In this document: piece by piece, positions 17,994 through 26,365 of the stretch | Position numbering within the stretch: the first letter of the stretch is position 1 | Layout of the letters: the number at the start of each line of letters is the position of its first letter | From: Clostridium sp. MD294 | GTDB lineage: Bacteria; Bacillota; Clostridia; Lachnospirales; Anaerotignaceae | Length of the DNA stretch: 64,000 nt | Direction of reading: 5' to 3' | Assembly (NCBI RefSeq): GCF_000364165.2 | Contig: NZ_CP097810.1 | Location: 1,488,001-1,552,000, forward strand | Position numbers and translations under genes: made by a program | Notes under the pieces: generated by a model | The model's database searches: none | Told to the model about the DNA's origin: nothing | Seen by the model: the letters and a program-made list of their open reading frames with translations, nothing else

Positions 17994-19322
17994 TTAATAA
18001 TGATATACTTTTCTTTTAGAGAGAAAGAAGTAAATACTAACAAACAATGCTAATAATTCTGCTACTACAATAGCAAGCCATATGCCATTGAGTCCAATAA
18101 ATAAGGGGAGTATTAGTACAGCACCTAATTGAAATATTAGTGTTCTAGCAAATGAAATTACAGCAGAAATCACACCATTATTTAATGCCGTAAAAAATCC
18201 AGAACTAAATATATTAAATCCACTTATAATAAAAGAAATGGCATATAATCGGAAACCATTGCAAGTCATATCAAGTAATACTTTGTCATATCCCACAAAT
18301 ATGCGGGCAAGAGGTAGAGAAAGTAATTCCGCACAAGCAGTTAGTAGTATGCTAAATATTGCTGTTAATAGTATACTTTTTTGAAATAGATTGCGTAATT
18401 CCGTATGATTTTGTGCACCATAGTGATAGCCTATAATGGGAGCACTGCCTATAGAATAACCTATAAAAAGTGCTGCAAATATAAAATTGACATACATAAT
18501 CACACCATAAGCAGAAATACCGTTTTCTCCTGCCAATTTCATAAGTTGATAATTGTATAATATATTTACTACAGAAGAAGAAAGATTTGTCATCATTTCA
18601 GAAGAACCATTTGTACAAGTTTTCAATATGATATTAAAATTCCATTTGAATGTTGTAAAATGAAGTAAACTGCTGTTTTTTTTGGCAAAATAAAATAAAG
18701 GTACTACACCACCTACAATTTGACCCATCATTGTGGCAACTGCTGCACCTACAAGCCCCCAATGAAATACAGCAATGAAAATAAAATCTAATATCATATT
18801 TGTAATTCCTGAAGCAATAGAAATTTTTAAACTAAGTGTAGGTTTTTCGGCAACAATAAAAAAACTTTGAAAAGTGGTTTGTAACATAAATGCTGTCATA
18901 GAAATTAGTATAATTCTGCCATATGTTACACAATATTCTACTAGTATACCTTTTGCACCAAGTATTATAACAATATTGCGTAAAAATAATAATCCTAGTG
19001 ATGTGACAACAATACCTAATATTACTGTCAAACAAATAAGCATAGTAAAGTATTCATTTGCTTTGTCTTTTTTGCCTTCTCCTAATGTTTTGGCTATAAT
19101 AGCACTGCCTCCTGTACCTATCATAAATCCTACTGTTACAATGCCCATAAAAAAAGGCATAATTAAATTTACTGCAGCAAAATGTGTTTTTCCTACAAAA
19201 TTGGAAACAAATAAACCATCAACAACACCATATATAGAGGTACATATCATCATAAGTATAGATGGTAATACAAATTTTAATAATTTGTTGTAGTTAAAGT
19301 GGTCTGATAATTGTATTTTCAT
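17994..19322 (-). CDS. MATE family multidrug/Na+ efflux transporter
   Basis: 442 residues with about 12 predicted membrane helices and the MATE hallmarks near helix 1 (LPSILMMICTSIYGVVDGLFVSNFVG) and again in the second half (YGVIMYVNFIFAALFIGYSIGSAPIIGYHYGA). Exports cationic drugs or metabolites against an ion gradient. The start ATG overlaps the end of the marR gene by 4 bases (ATGA), so they are translationally coupled, and the MarR repressor is its likely regulator. Similar to clostridial MepA-like pumps, but the substrate is unknown. Confidence 0.92.
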   Translation of the reverse strand: MKIQLSDHFNYNKLLKFVLPSILMMICTSIYGVVDGLFVSNFVGKTHFAAVNLIMPFFMGIVTVGFMIGTGGSAIIAKTLGEGKKDKANEYFTMLICLTVILGIVVTSLGLLFLRNIVIILGAKGILVEYCVTYGRIILISMTAFMLQTTFQSFFIVAEKPTLSLKISIASGITNMILDFIFIAVFHWGLVGAAVATMMGQIVGGVVPLFYFAKKNSSLLHFTTFKWNFNIILKTCTNGSSEMMTNLSSSVVNILYNYQLMKLAGENGISAYGVIMYVNFIFAALFIGYSIGSAPIIGYHYGAQNHTELRNLFQKSILLTAIFSILLTACAELLSLPLARIFVGYDKVLLDMTCNGFRLYAISFIISGFNIFSSGFFTALNNGVISAVISFARTLIFQLGAVLILPLFIGLNGIWLAIVVAELLALFVSIYFFLSKRKVYHY

Positions 19323-19777
19323 GTAATTTCCTCCTGTATAATCGTTTTTATTTTGTTTTTAAAACATTGTAAATATTTTCTAGATAGTTGTAATAACATA
19401 TCACATTCTTGTTCTGTCATATCCAAAAATATATTTTGTTCTATTTCTAATATAGGAGCAATTTTTTGTGTTACAAGTTGTTGTCCTTTTTGAGTCAAAT
19501 ATATGCTTTTGTCTTTTCCTTTTCCCTGTTTTAAATAAATATAGTTTTCTTTTTCTAATTTTTTAATGCAAGAGTTAATCGTTTGTTTGCTAGTATAAAA
19601 TAAATCGCAAATGTCTTTTTGAGAACAAGTACCTCCCATATAACAAATGGTGTAAAATACAGTAAATGCACTTACTGATAATTTTAGTTTTACTGCAATT
19701 TCGTGATAAGTATCGCTCATTTGTCTGTGAATGTCGTTGTATTCTTTTAATTTGTGTCTGGTATCATTTTCCATCAT
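19319..19777 (-). CDS. MarR family transcriptional regulator
   Basis: 152 residues. The winged helix-turn-helix lies in the middle: GGTCSQKDICDLFYTSKQTINSCIKKLEKENYI then KGKDKSIYLTQKGQQLV (wing). Flanking helices give the MarR dimer interface. Starts at ATG 19777 (MMEND), with GGAGAG 7 bases upstream; an in-frame upstream start exists. It is the first gene of the marR-MATE operon and has two matching palindromes at its promoter, so it is probably autoregulated and derepressed by a ligand exported by the pump. Confidence 0.92.
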   Translation of the reverse strand: MMENDTRHKLKEYNDIHRQMSDTYHEIAVKLKLSVSAFTVFYTICYMGGTCSQKDICDLFYTSKQTINSCIKKLEKENYIYLKQGKGKDKSIYLTQKGQQLVTQKIAPILEIEQNIFLDMTEQECDMLLQLSRKYLQCFKNKIKTIIQEEIT

Positions 19778-19797
19778 TTTATCTCTCCAATACAATT

Positions 19798-19846
19798 AGT
19801 CTGATTTCGTACTTGCTATTTTAGTCTGAAATCGGACTTTTGTCAA
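19798..19846 (-). promoter_or_regulatory. marR-MATE promoter with two MarR operators
   Basis: Minus strand: TTGACA (19841-19846), 17-base spacer, TAAAAT (19818-19823). Two copies of a 16-bp near-palindrome, AGTCTGAAATCGGACT (19823-19838) and AGTCTGATTTCGTACT (19798-19813), are 25 bp apart. One fills the -35/-10 spacer, the other covers the start point. Confidence 0.85.
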
Positions 19847-20003
19847 TAAAAAAAGCCAAAAAAAATTACTTTTTTTCGACTTAATACAATATAAGTTTTT
19901 CATAAAAGGGATAAAGGGATTTTCGGAAAAACGCTTTCATAATTGAAAATACTTTTCCAATATAGTTTTTATACTATTTGTTTTTATATTATACATATTT
20001 GCA

Positions 20004-20114
20004 TTGAAAGAGGAAGTGAAAGAAGCGGAGAAAATCAGAAAGAGCGTTTACAGTATATTGCGGCAGGAACAGCGGAAACAACAGACCCACAGAAAGCAGG
20101 ATATGGAGCGATAA
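20004..20114 (+). pseudogene. C-terminal remnant of a mobile-element (mobilisation-type) protein
   Basis: A 36-codon frame ending in TAA (20112-20114) encodes LKEEVKEAEKIRKSVYSIL followed by RQEQRKQQTHRKQDMER. The charged helical tail looks like the end of a mobilisation/relaxase protein from gut-Firmicute integrative elements, but I assign it only tentatively. GC is far above the AT-rich upstream bases and drops again after the terminator. There is no start codon context or upstream continuation; everything before about 20000 is unrelated. A GC-rich terminator follows directly. Confidence 0.45.
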
Positions 20115-20116
20115 CT

Positions 20117-20162
20117 GACAGGGCGGCGGGATAGTCAATATCTGTCCCGCCGCCCTGTTTTG
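20117..20162 (+). terminator. GC-rich terminator of the remnant
   Basis: CAGGGCGGCGGGA / TCCCGCCGCCCTG stem followed by TTTTGAG. This is the most GC-rich hairpin outside the RNA genes. Confidence 0.8.
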
Positions 20163-20192
20163 AGTTTTGAATTAGCCCGATAAATGAGAAAT

Positions 20193-20843
20193 TTATTCGC
20201 CAACTTTTGAAACCACTTTTTGTTCCGTTATTTCCATGTGTTGCTGACGGTATGTGTCATTGTCTTTCGCTTTGAGTTCAGCATTTACTTGTACAAGCTG
20301 TGCCTCTAATTTCTCTTTTTCCTTTGGTTCCTTTGCCGCCGCAACTTTCTGTTCAAGCTGTGTTTGTGTTTGCTTTAACTTCTCAATCTCCTTATCTACT
20401 TTATCTGTGTTTACAGTAGTCTTTACAATATTAGGTTTTTCGCTCTCGTCCTGGGGCTTGGCTTTAGGTTGTCCCTGTGCAGTTTCACAACTCTTATCTA
20501 CTTGAATAATTTTCTGACCATTTTCATCGTGAGTAACTTGATACACTCCCGCCGATTGTTGCGGCGGTTGTGCTTCATAGGTATCAACTCTTTTTTTTAT
20601 GTCATCAGAAGAAGTATTGCGGCTTTCTTGCCCTTTTTGCTGTGTTTGTTTGATTTCCTGTATTTGTTTTTGTATTTTCTCTATTTGTTTTTTGATTTTT
20701 TCTTCTTTTTCTTTGTCTTTAGATTGTATTGCTTTTTGTTTTTCTGTTTCTAATTGCTGCAATTTTTGTTCTAATGATTTTAATTTGTCGCTACTATCTC
20801 CGCCTACACTAGGCATAGATGGACTTATATTATTTATATTCAC
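20193..20843 (-). CDS. Coiled-coil protein, FlxA-like N-terminus
   Basis: About 216 residues, no signal peptide or membrane segment. The N-terminus (NINNISPSMPSVGG) leads into a coiled coil (about 20-75, SLEQKLQQLETEKQKAIQ, QIEKIQKQIQEIKQTQQ), a Gly/Gln-rich middle with VYQVTHDENGQKIIQVDKS, and a second coiled coil (DKEIEKLKQTQTQLEQKVAA). Start: the frame opens far upstream, but GAGGTG lies 6 bases before GTG 20843 and touches ATG 20849. The 3' two-thirds is richer in G+C than the 5' part, like the adjacent mobile-element remnant. Function unknown; resembles FlxA-like proteins. Confidence 0.65.
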   Translation of the reverse strand: MNINNISPSMPSVGGDSSDKLKSLEQKLQQLETEKQKAIQSKDKEKEEKIKKQIEKIQKQIQEIKQTQQKGQESRNTSSDDIKKRVDTYEAQPPQQSAGVYQVTHDENGQKIIQVDKSCETAQGQPKAKPQDESEKPNIVKTTVNTDKVDKEIEKLKQTQTQLEQKVAAAKEPKEKEKLEAQLVQVNAELKAKDNDTYRQQHMEITEQKVVSKVGE

Positions 20844-20913
20844 AAACATCACCTCTATATTTAGTATAGAGTATTTGTTTGATATTACAATATTTTTGCT
20901 GTGTAATGTCGTT

Positions 20914-22203
20914 TTACTGTTGTGAAATGATAAAAAGCATACTGATATGATAAATTTCATTGTGTAATTCTATTTGCATTGTTCCATTATATTTTTCGCA
21001 AATAGATTTTATATTTTTAAGTCCTATACCCATATCTGGTATAGCTGTCATACCTTTATGACATTTATTTTGAATAGATAACATATAAATATTCCCTTTT
21101 TGATTGCTTTTGACAGTAATAAATCTGTGTTGTGTTTGTGGTATAGTGGTACTTTCTGTAATGGCATTGTCAATAGCATTTGAAAGTACAATACAACAAT
21201 CAATTTCTTTTATGTCATCAGGTATTTTTAAATCACATTCTATAGTAATATGATGTTGTTTTGCTAAAGAAAATTTACTACTTAAAAGGGCATTTACTAC
21301 AACATTTCCTGTCTGTACTGTAAATGATAAATTTTGTGAAAGTTCTTCCATATGGTATAAATATTGATATGCCTGTTCAGATAAATTTTGTTTGAGCAGT
21401 TCCGAAAGTACTGTGATATGATTTTTGATGTCATGTCGAAAAGAACGTGTTTTTTCATATCGCATTTGAGCCTCTTGTATATAATTTTGTTGAAAATGAT
21501 ATTGCTGTTTTAATAGCTGTATTGTTTGTTGTGAATAAATAGATTTTTTGATATTTTGATAAGCAATAAGTGATGTAAAAAGACATACCAATGCAAATAA
21601 CTGCAATAATAATATTGTGGTATGATTGACTACAGGAAATACAATACCCTTATTGCTATTCCATACTATAGTATTACCGTATATATTGTTGCTGATAATT
21701 CTTTCTACAAAAGATATAAAAAATACAGGCAATATCATAATCAAAAACGAGAAACTGTTTACTGTCATATTCTGGTCAAAGTATTTTAAAAATACTAGCA
21801 ATAGTAAAACAGCTAAAAATGATGTCATTAATATAGAAATCACATCACCATATTGCATAAGCTGAGTGATAGGATTTTTTGAGAGCAACCAAAAAAAAGC
21901 CATCTGCATTAGTCCATTGCATATACTATGTATAGAATGTATCAGTACTGAAATGAGTATTGATTTGTAAAAAGGACATTTTGAAACAATATTACCATAA
22001 AGTGCTAAAAGCAATAATTCCAGTAGCATAGTAAAAAAAGAATTGTAATATTGTAATTCTATGTGAAAAAGCAAAGCACAACAGAGTACATAACAAAAGC
22101 AATGTTTGTAATCAAAACGAATACCACAGTACAGACAAAAAAAGAAATAAAATAATACAGGTGTTACAATATAATACAAAGTATTAGACAATAAAGCATA
22201 CAT
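20914..22203 (-). CDS. AgrC-like GHKL sensor histidine kinase
   Basis: 429 residues. About six transmembrane helices fill residues 1-210; then a dimerisation helix with RSFRHDIKNHITVL, whose His is the phosphoacceptor, and a GHKL ATPase domain with NVVVNALLSSKF, CIVLSNAIDNAITES (N box) and MGIGLKNIKSICEKYNG (G box). This is the HPK10/AgrC architecture that senses peptides or other extracellular signals. It overlaps the response regulator by one base (TAATG). No agrB or agrD is found nearby, so the ligand is not encoded here. Confidence 0.92.
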   Translation of the reverse strand: MYALLSNTLYYIVTPVLFYFFFCLYCGIRFDYKHCFCYVLCCALLFHIELQYYNSFFTMLLELLLLALYGNIVSKCPFYKSILISVLIHSIHSICNGLMQMAFFWLLSKNPITQLMQYGDVISILMTSFLAVLLLLVFLKYFDQNMTVNSFSFLIMILPVFFISFVERIISNNIYGNTIVWNSNKGIVFPVVNHTTILLLQLFALVCLFTSLIAYQNIKKSIYSQQTIQLLKQQYHFQQNYIQEAQMRYEKTRSFRHDIKNHITVLSELLKQNLSEQAYQYLYHMEELSQNLSFTVQTGNVVVNALLSSKFSLAKQHHITIECDLKIPDDIKEIDCCIVLSNAIDNAITESTTIPQTQHRFITVKSNQKGNIYMLSIQNKCHKGMTAIPDMGIGLKNIKSICEKYNGTMQIELHNEIYHISMLFIISQQ

Positions 22204-22910
22204 TATTGTTGTTCTCCTTTCATATATTGCAGCATAGCATAAAGCAGTTCTTTTTGTCTAAGGCGAGATACAGGAACTGTTTGACCATTTTGAAGTGTAA
22301 TCATATTGTTTTGATATTGATAAAAATAGTCCATATTTACAATATAACTTCTGTGGCATTTTATAAAACGTTCATCAAGTTGTTTTTGTACTTGCTCTAG
22401 TTTGCTATAGTATTCTATGGTGTCGTGTTGTGTATGTACATATATTTTTCTATTTATGACTTCTATATAGTATATTTGTGAAATATTGATATTTTGTGTG
22501 ATGTATTTTGTTTGTATCAAAAGAAATTTTTGTTGCTGTTTTTGTAATTTTTTGATAGCTCTTTTTAGGGCATTTTGAAGCCTTTGCGTATCTATGGGTT
22601 TATAAATATAGTCTAGTGCTTCTACTTCAAAAGCATTTAATACATATTCTTTTAATATTGTAACAAATATAATTTCACAATGTATTTGATTTTTTCTGAT
22701 ATTTTTTGCTAGTGTGACACCATTACAATTTGGCATATCTATATCTAAAAAAAGCAAATGATATTGTTGACATACTGCGTAAAATTGTTCTGCATTTGTG
22801 TAGCAGTCAATGGAGTATGTTGTGGAGGTATTTTGAAGTATTTCTGCTATATTTTTTTGTAATGTGTCACACATTATTTTTTCGTCATCACAAATTGCAA
22901 TACGTATCAT
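22203..22910 (-). CDS. LytTR family response regulator
   Basis: 235 residues. The receiver domain IRIAICDDEKIMCDTLQ has the phosphoacceptor Asp in YHLLFLDIDMPNCNG and the signalling Thr/Lys in IFVTILKEYVLNAFEVEALDYIYKP. The C-terminal LytTR DNA-binding domain (about 135-230) has RKIYVHTQHDTIEYYSKLE and RFIKCHRSYIVNM. AgrA-like; binds as a dimer to imperfect direct repeats. It starts 5 bases after the ogg stop codon and forms an operon ogg-regulator-kinase. Confidence 0.93.
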   Translation of the reverse strand: MIRIAICDDEKIMCDTLQKNIAEILQNTSTTYSIDCYTNAEQFYAVCQQYHLLFLDIDMPNCNGVTLAKNIRKNQIHCEIIFVTILKEYVLNAFEVEALDYIYKPIDTQRLQNALKRAIKKLQKQQQKFLLIQTKYITQNINISQIYYIEVINRKIYVHTQHDTIEYYSKLEQVQKQLDERFIKCHRSYIVNMDYFYQYQNNMITLQNGQTVPVSRLRQKELLYAMLQYMKGEQQ

Positions 22911-22915
22911 ATTAT

Positions 22916-23728
22916 TCAGTCCTTGTTGTATAAGTCATAATAAAATAAATATTGTTGTATTACTCCCTCATAACCTTTATATTGTGAAAAGGGAAAACCT
23001 TGTGCATAATGGTTTTGAAGCACTTTTTTAATATGGGTATCTATAGGAAAGGCATTGAGATGATGTAGTCCAAAAAGACAAATACAATCTGCTACTTTTT
23101 CTCCTATGCCATATAATTTCATCAATTCTGTTTTGCACTGTGTATAATCACAGCTTTTTAAATATGCTATATCACATTTTTTTTGTAATATGTCATTTAC
23201 AATTTTGACAACAAATTTACTTCTATACCCTAAATTACAGTTTTTAAATTGTTGTTCTGTGACATATTGTAAAGACTGTACTGTGGGAAATGTATAATAT
23301 ATTGTACCGTTTTGTGCTGTTTTTTTCTCACCATATTTTTGACATAACAATTCTATAATGTGTTGTATTCTTTTGATGTTGTTTTGCTGAGAAATTACAA
23401 AAGAAAGTATAGTTTCCCAAATATCCTGATTTAATATTACAATGCCTTTACCAAATGACATAGCTTTTGTTAAATAGCTGTCTGTGGCTGGTATAGATGA
23501 CATATATTTAGAATAGTCATTATCTAAGTCAAAATAATTATGCCATATTTGTTTATACTGTTTTTCAGAACAATGAAATATTACTTCATTGCCATATTGT
23601 TCCATTTCTAAATAGTGTCCAAATGCTATAACACAATATTTGTTTTCAGCTAATTTTTTAAAACGAAAGCACTGACCAGACAGACTTATTTTTTCTAGTG
23701 AAAAATTTTCTAACATCATTTTTATCAT
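22916..23728 (-). CDS. ogg: 8-oxoguanine DNA glycosylase / AP lyase (HhH-GPD)
   Basis: 270 residues, OGG1-like. The N-terminal antiparallel-sheet domain (SGQCFRFKKLAENKYCV) precedes the HhH-GPD core: ILNQDIWETILSFVISQQNNIKRI, and the helix-hairpin-helix LYGIGEKVADCICLFGL followed by AFPIDTHIKKV. The Lys in GEKVADC and the Asp in PIDTH align with the catalytic Lys249/Asp268 of human OGG1. Excises 8-oxoguanine. AGGAGG lies 12 bases before ATG 23728, a long spacing, so the start is less certain. It is the first gene of an operon with a two-component system. Confidence 0.9.
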   Translation of the reverse strand: MIKMMLENFSLEKISLSGQCFRFKKLAENKYCVIAFGHYLEMEQYGNEVIFHCSEKQYKQIWHNYFDLDNDYSKYMSSIPATDSYLTKAMSFGKGIVILNQDIWETILSFVISQQNNIKRIQHIIELLCQKYGEKKTAQNGTIYYTFPTVQSLQYVTEQQFKNCNLGYRSKFVVKIVNDILQKKCDIAYLKSCDYTQCKTELMKLYGIGEKVADCICLFGLHHLNAFPIDTHIKKVLQNHYAQGFPFSQYKGYEGVIQQYLFYYDLYNKD

Positions 23729-23797
23729 AGTGTTTTTAACCTCCTAACAGCATATATTTTACAACAAAATAGTATTAAAATATAGTATAAAAATGTG

Positions 23798-24172
23798 TTA
23801 AAATAGTTGTTCTGTTTCTACATTGCTGTCATAAGGGCATAAATATTGCTCACTCCATTTTAACATTGTTTGTAAAACGGGTATAAATTTTTCTCCAAAA
23901 GGAGTAAGAGAATATTCTACTTTGGGAGGAATTTGTTTGTAAATTTCTCTGTGAATAAATCCGTCATGTTCTAGTTCTCTTAATTGTTTTGTAAGTGTAG
24001 ATTGTGTAATGCCTTCCAGCCTATGAAGTAGTTGTCCAAAACGTTGTACTTTATAATAAGAAATATACCATAGTATTAAAATTTTCCATTTTCCTCCTAT
24101 TACAGATTGTAGTTTGCTCATAGGGATACATATTGTGGTGCCGTTTTGATTGCTAAATTTGTTTTCTGACAT
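23798..24172 (-). CDS. HxlR family transcriptional regulator
   Basis: 124 residues, a winged helix HxlR protein: CIPMSKLQSVIGGKWKILILWYI, FGQLLHRLEGITQSTLTKQLRELEHDGFIHREIY, and KVEYSLTPFGEKFIPVLQTM. Starts at ATG 24172 (MSENKFSN) after AAAAGGAGG; an upstream in-frame ATG at 24205 overlaps the ribosome site. It is divergent from the radical SAM gene, with palindromes in the shared 173-bp gap, so it probably regulates that gene and itself. Confidence 0.92.
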   Translation of the reverse strand: MSENKFSNQNGTTICIPMSKLQSVIGGKWKILILWYISYYKVQRFGQLLHRLEGITQSTLTKQLRELEHDGFIHREIYKQIPPKVEYSLTPFGEKFIPVLQTMLKWSEQYLCPYDSNVETEQLF

Positions 24173-24213
24173 AAAATAGCCTCCTTTTTTAAAAGTATAT
24201 TCCAAACTGCTTT

Positions 24214-24268
24214 AAAACACAATATAGTGTTTTTTATAGTATTTGGTATGAAAAAAGATACTAATACT
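24214..24268. promoter_or_regulatory. Candidate HxlR operators in the divergent gap
   Basis: A perfect palindrome AAAACAC-AATATA-GTGTTTT (24214-24233) and an imperfect inverted repeat AGTATTTGGTAT...GATACTAATACT (24238-24268) lie between the two divergent start codons. Operator role is inferred from position only. Confidence 0.45.
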
Positions 24269-24345
24269 AAAAAAAGACAGTACTTGAATAATATAAAATA
24301 TTGTTCTATTTTAGTAATAACAAAATCAGTAAAGGAGAGATAGTT

Positions 24346-25245
24346 ATGCACTATACTGGAACAATATGGCGACCACCTTATGAAGCAAATTCACTACTTT
24401 TAGAAGTAACAGCAGGTTGTACACACCACAAATGCAAATTTTGTACACTTTATAATGATTTACCATTTTTATTTAAAATGTCGCCTATTGAAAATATACA
24501 ACAGGATTTAGAAGAAGTAAAACAACAGTTGCAACTTTACAAAAATAGTACTATAAAAAGGACTTTTTTAACAGGAGCAAATCCTTTTGCATTAAAAGCT
24601 TCAAAACTAATAGAAATTGCAAATAGTATAAAAAAACATATTGCTACAAATGAAACAATAGGCTGTTTTTCAAGAATAACAGATATTGCTCTAAAAACAG
24701 AACAAGAACTTTTAAAACTGCGTTCTGTAGGATATGATGGCATTACAATAGGCATTGAAACAGGCTATGATGAAGCATTGACATTTATGAATAAAGGCTA
24801 TGTTTCAAATGATATTGTTGAACAGTGTAAAAGATTAGAAAAAGCAAATATTAGCTATCACTTTTTTTATTTGGCAGGCATAGCTGGTGAGGGAAAAGGA
24901 CAACAAAATGCAAAAGCAACTGCTCAAATATGTAATCAGCTTTCTCCTAAAATAATTGTTGCAAATATGCTTACTGTTTATAGTAATTCAGAACTTTATA
25001 AAGAAATAAAAAAAGGAAATTGGAAAGAACAAACGGAAATAGAAAAATATAATGAGCTAAAAACACTTGTAGAAAATATACATATTGATGTTTGTTTTGC
25101 AGCTTTGGGGGCTTCTAATGCCATACCTATACAAAGTACACTGCCAAAAGAGAAACAAAAAGTCATTACATTGCTAGAACAAATTATAAAAAATGTAAGT
25201 GAAAAAGAATTAAAAGAATATAGAAAAAATTTAAAACATTTGTAA
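24346..25245 (+). CDS. Radical SAM protein
   Basis: 299 residues. The cluster motif is CTHHKCKFC (C-x4-C-x2-C rather than the classical C-x3-C-x2-C), near residue 25, preceded by LLLEVTAGC and followed by YNDLPF. TGANPFAL (about 82) and ITIGIETGYDEAL (about 145) correspond to the GGE-like and SAM-binding strands. This spacing is usual for a Firmicute subfamily annotated only as radical SAM. The ATG at 24346 follows AAAGGAGAG; the frame opens earlier at 24301. Reaction unknown. It is divergent from an HxlR regulator. Confidence 0.85.
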   Translation: MHYTGTIWRPPYEANSLLLEVTAGCTHHKCKFCTLYNDLPFLFKMSPIENIQQDLEEVKQQLQLYKNSTIKRTFLTGANPFALKASKLIEIANSIKKHIATNETIGCFSRITDIALKTEQELLKLRSVGYDGITIGIETGYDEALTFMNKGYVSNDIVEQCKRLEKANISYHFFYLAGIAGEGKGQQNAKATAQICNQLSPKIIVANMLTVYSNSELYKEIKKGNWKEQTEIEKYNELKTLVENIHIDVCFAALGASNAIPIQSTLPKEKQKVITLLEQIIKNVSEKELKEYRKNLKHL

Positions 25246-25251
25246 TAGAAT

Positions 25252-25280
25252 AAAGTGTGCCAGCATTTGGCACACTTTTT
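25252..25280. terminator. Bidirectional terminator between radical SAM gene and cbiN
   Basis: AAAGTGTGCC-AGCATTT-GGCACACTTTTT between convergent genes. Confidence 0.88.
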
Positions 25281-25288
25281 ATGCAATA

Positions 25289-25600
25289 CTATTTGTTATT
25301 TTGCCATTTTTTTCTTTCTACAAAACGCCCTATATAAAATGCAATAATACCTACGCCTATAGCTGTTTGCAAACAAAATAAAAGACTTTCTATTTCGCCA
25401 GGTATTTCTTTTCCAAGCCATTTTTCTAATACAGGAGTAAACCAAGGCTCATATTCTACTGCTATTTGTTCTATCATAGCACTGCCTGCGTCGTCAGAAC
25501 CTCCAAATTCTGATTGTTTTAATGTTAAAAAGGGTAAAAATGCCATTAGTATTACAATAAGTGATAATATTGCTATCATTTTTTTGTTTTTGGAAGTCAT
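25289..25600 (-). CDS. cbiN: Cobalt ECF transporter auxiliary protein CbiN
   Basis: 103 residues, two membrane helices (about 8-27 and 72-92) joined by an extracytoplasmic loop with the CbiN signature EFGGSDDAGSAMIEQI. CbiN is the small partner of CbiM required for cobalt uptake. Last gene of cbiQ-cbiO-cbiM-cbiN; 5 bp after cbiM. Confidence 0.93.
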   Translation of the reverse strand: MTSKNKKMIAILSLIVILMAFLPFLTLKQSEFGGSDDAGSAMIEQIAVEYEPWFTPVLEKWLGKEIPGEIESLLFCLQTAIGVGIIAFYIGRFVERKKWQNNK

Positions 25601-25605
25601 AAGTA

Positions 25606-26340
25606 TTACACCTCCTTTTCAAAACCAATTAATTTCATTTCTGGTAAAGCATATGTTTGTAATACAATAATAATCATTACAGTAAGTATGCCTTCTATTA
25701 TAGCAAGAGGGAGCTGTGTAGGGGCAAAAACACCTAAAAATTTGAGTATAGATGCTGCAATGCCACCTTCCACAGAAGGATAAGCAATACCGAGCTGTAT
25801 ACTTGTAACACAGTAAGTAAAAAAGTCACCTAAAAATGCTGCAATAAATACACTAACTTTTACATTAAAATGACACTTTTGGGCTATTTTGTATGCTGCA
25901 TAGGACAAAAATGGCCCTGCGATTGCCATAGAAAATATATTTGCTCCTAGTGTAGTTAGTCCGCCATGTGCCAAAAGTATCGCTTGAAATAAAAGCACTA
26001 TAATGCCTAATACTGAAACAGGAGATGCACCAAACAGTATTGCTCCTAGTGCTGTGCCTGTCATGTGAGAACAGCTTCCTGTTACAGAGGGTATTTTTAA
26101 AGAAGAAATCACAAATATAAATGCAGCTGCCATAGCAAGTAGTGTGACATTTTTTCTGTCATGCTCTAGTATTTTTTGTATGCGATAAAATCCTAAAAAC
26201 AAAAAAGGAAGTGATACAATACCCCATGCAATACAGTGAGAAGGTGCTAAATAGCCTTCCATAATGTGCATAGCATGGGTAGTTGACAAAATACCAAATA
26301 TTGCTGAAAATGTAATAATAAAAAACAGTATTTTTTTCAT
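25606..26340 (-). CDS. cbiM: Cobalt ECF transporter substrate-binding component CbiM
   Basis: 244 residues, multi-spanning membrane protein. A cleavable N-terminal segment (LFFIITFSAIFGILSTTHA) precedes MHIMEGYLAP, whose Met-His-Ile is the metal-binding end after processing. Further family motifs: SLKIPSVTGSCSHMTGTALGAI and LLAHGGLTTLGANIFSM. Binds Co2+ for import with CbiN, CbiO and CbiQ. AGAGAGG precedes ATG 26340; the open frame extends upstream into cbiO. Confidence 0.95.
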   Translation of the reverse strand: MKKILFFIITFSAIFGILSTTHAMHIMEGYLAPSHCIAWGIVSLPFLFLGFYRIQKILEHDRKNVTLLAMAAAFIFVISSLKIPSVTGSCSHMTGTALGAILFGASPVSVLGIIVLLFQAILLAHGGLTTLGANIFSMAIAGPFLSYAAYKIAQKCHFNVKVSVFIAAFLGDFFTYCVTSIQLGIAYPSVEGGIAASILKFLGVFAPTQLPLAIIEGILTVMIIIVLQTYALPEMKLIGFEKEV

Positions 26341-26365
26341 AATATTCCTCTCTTTCTGTATGTAG

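Noticed and set aside
20914..22910. agr quorum-sensing locus
   Set aside because: Only the kinase and regulator are present; no AgrB protease or AgrD peptide could be found around them.
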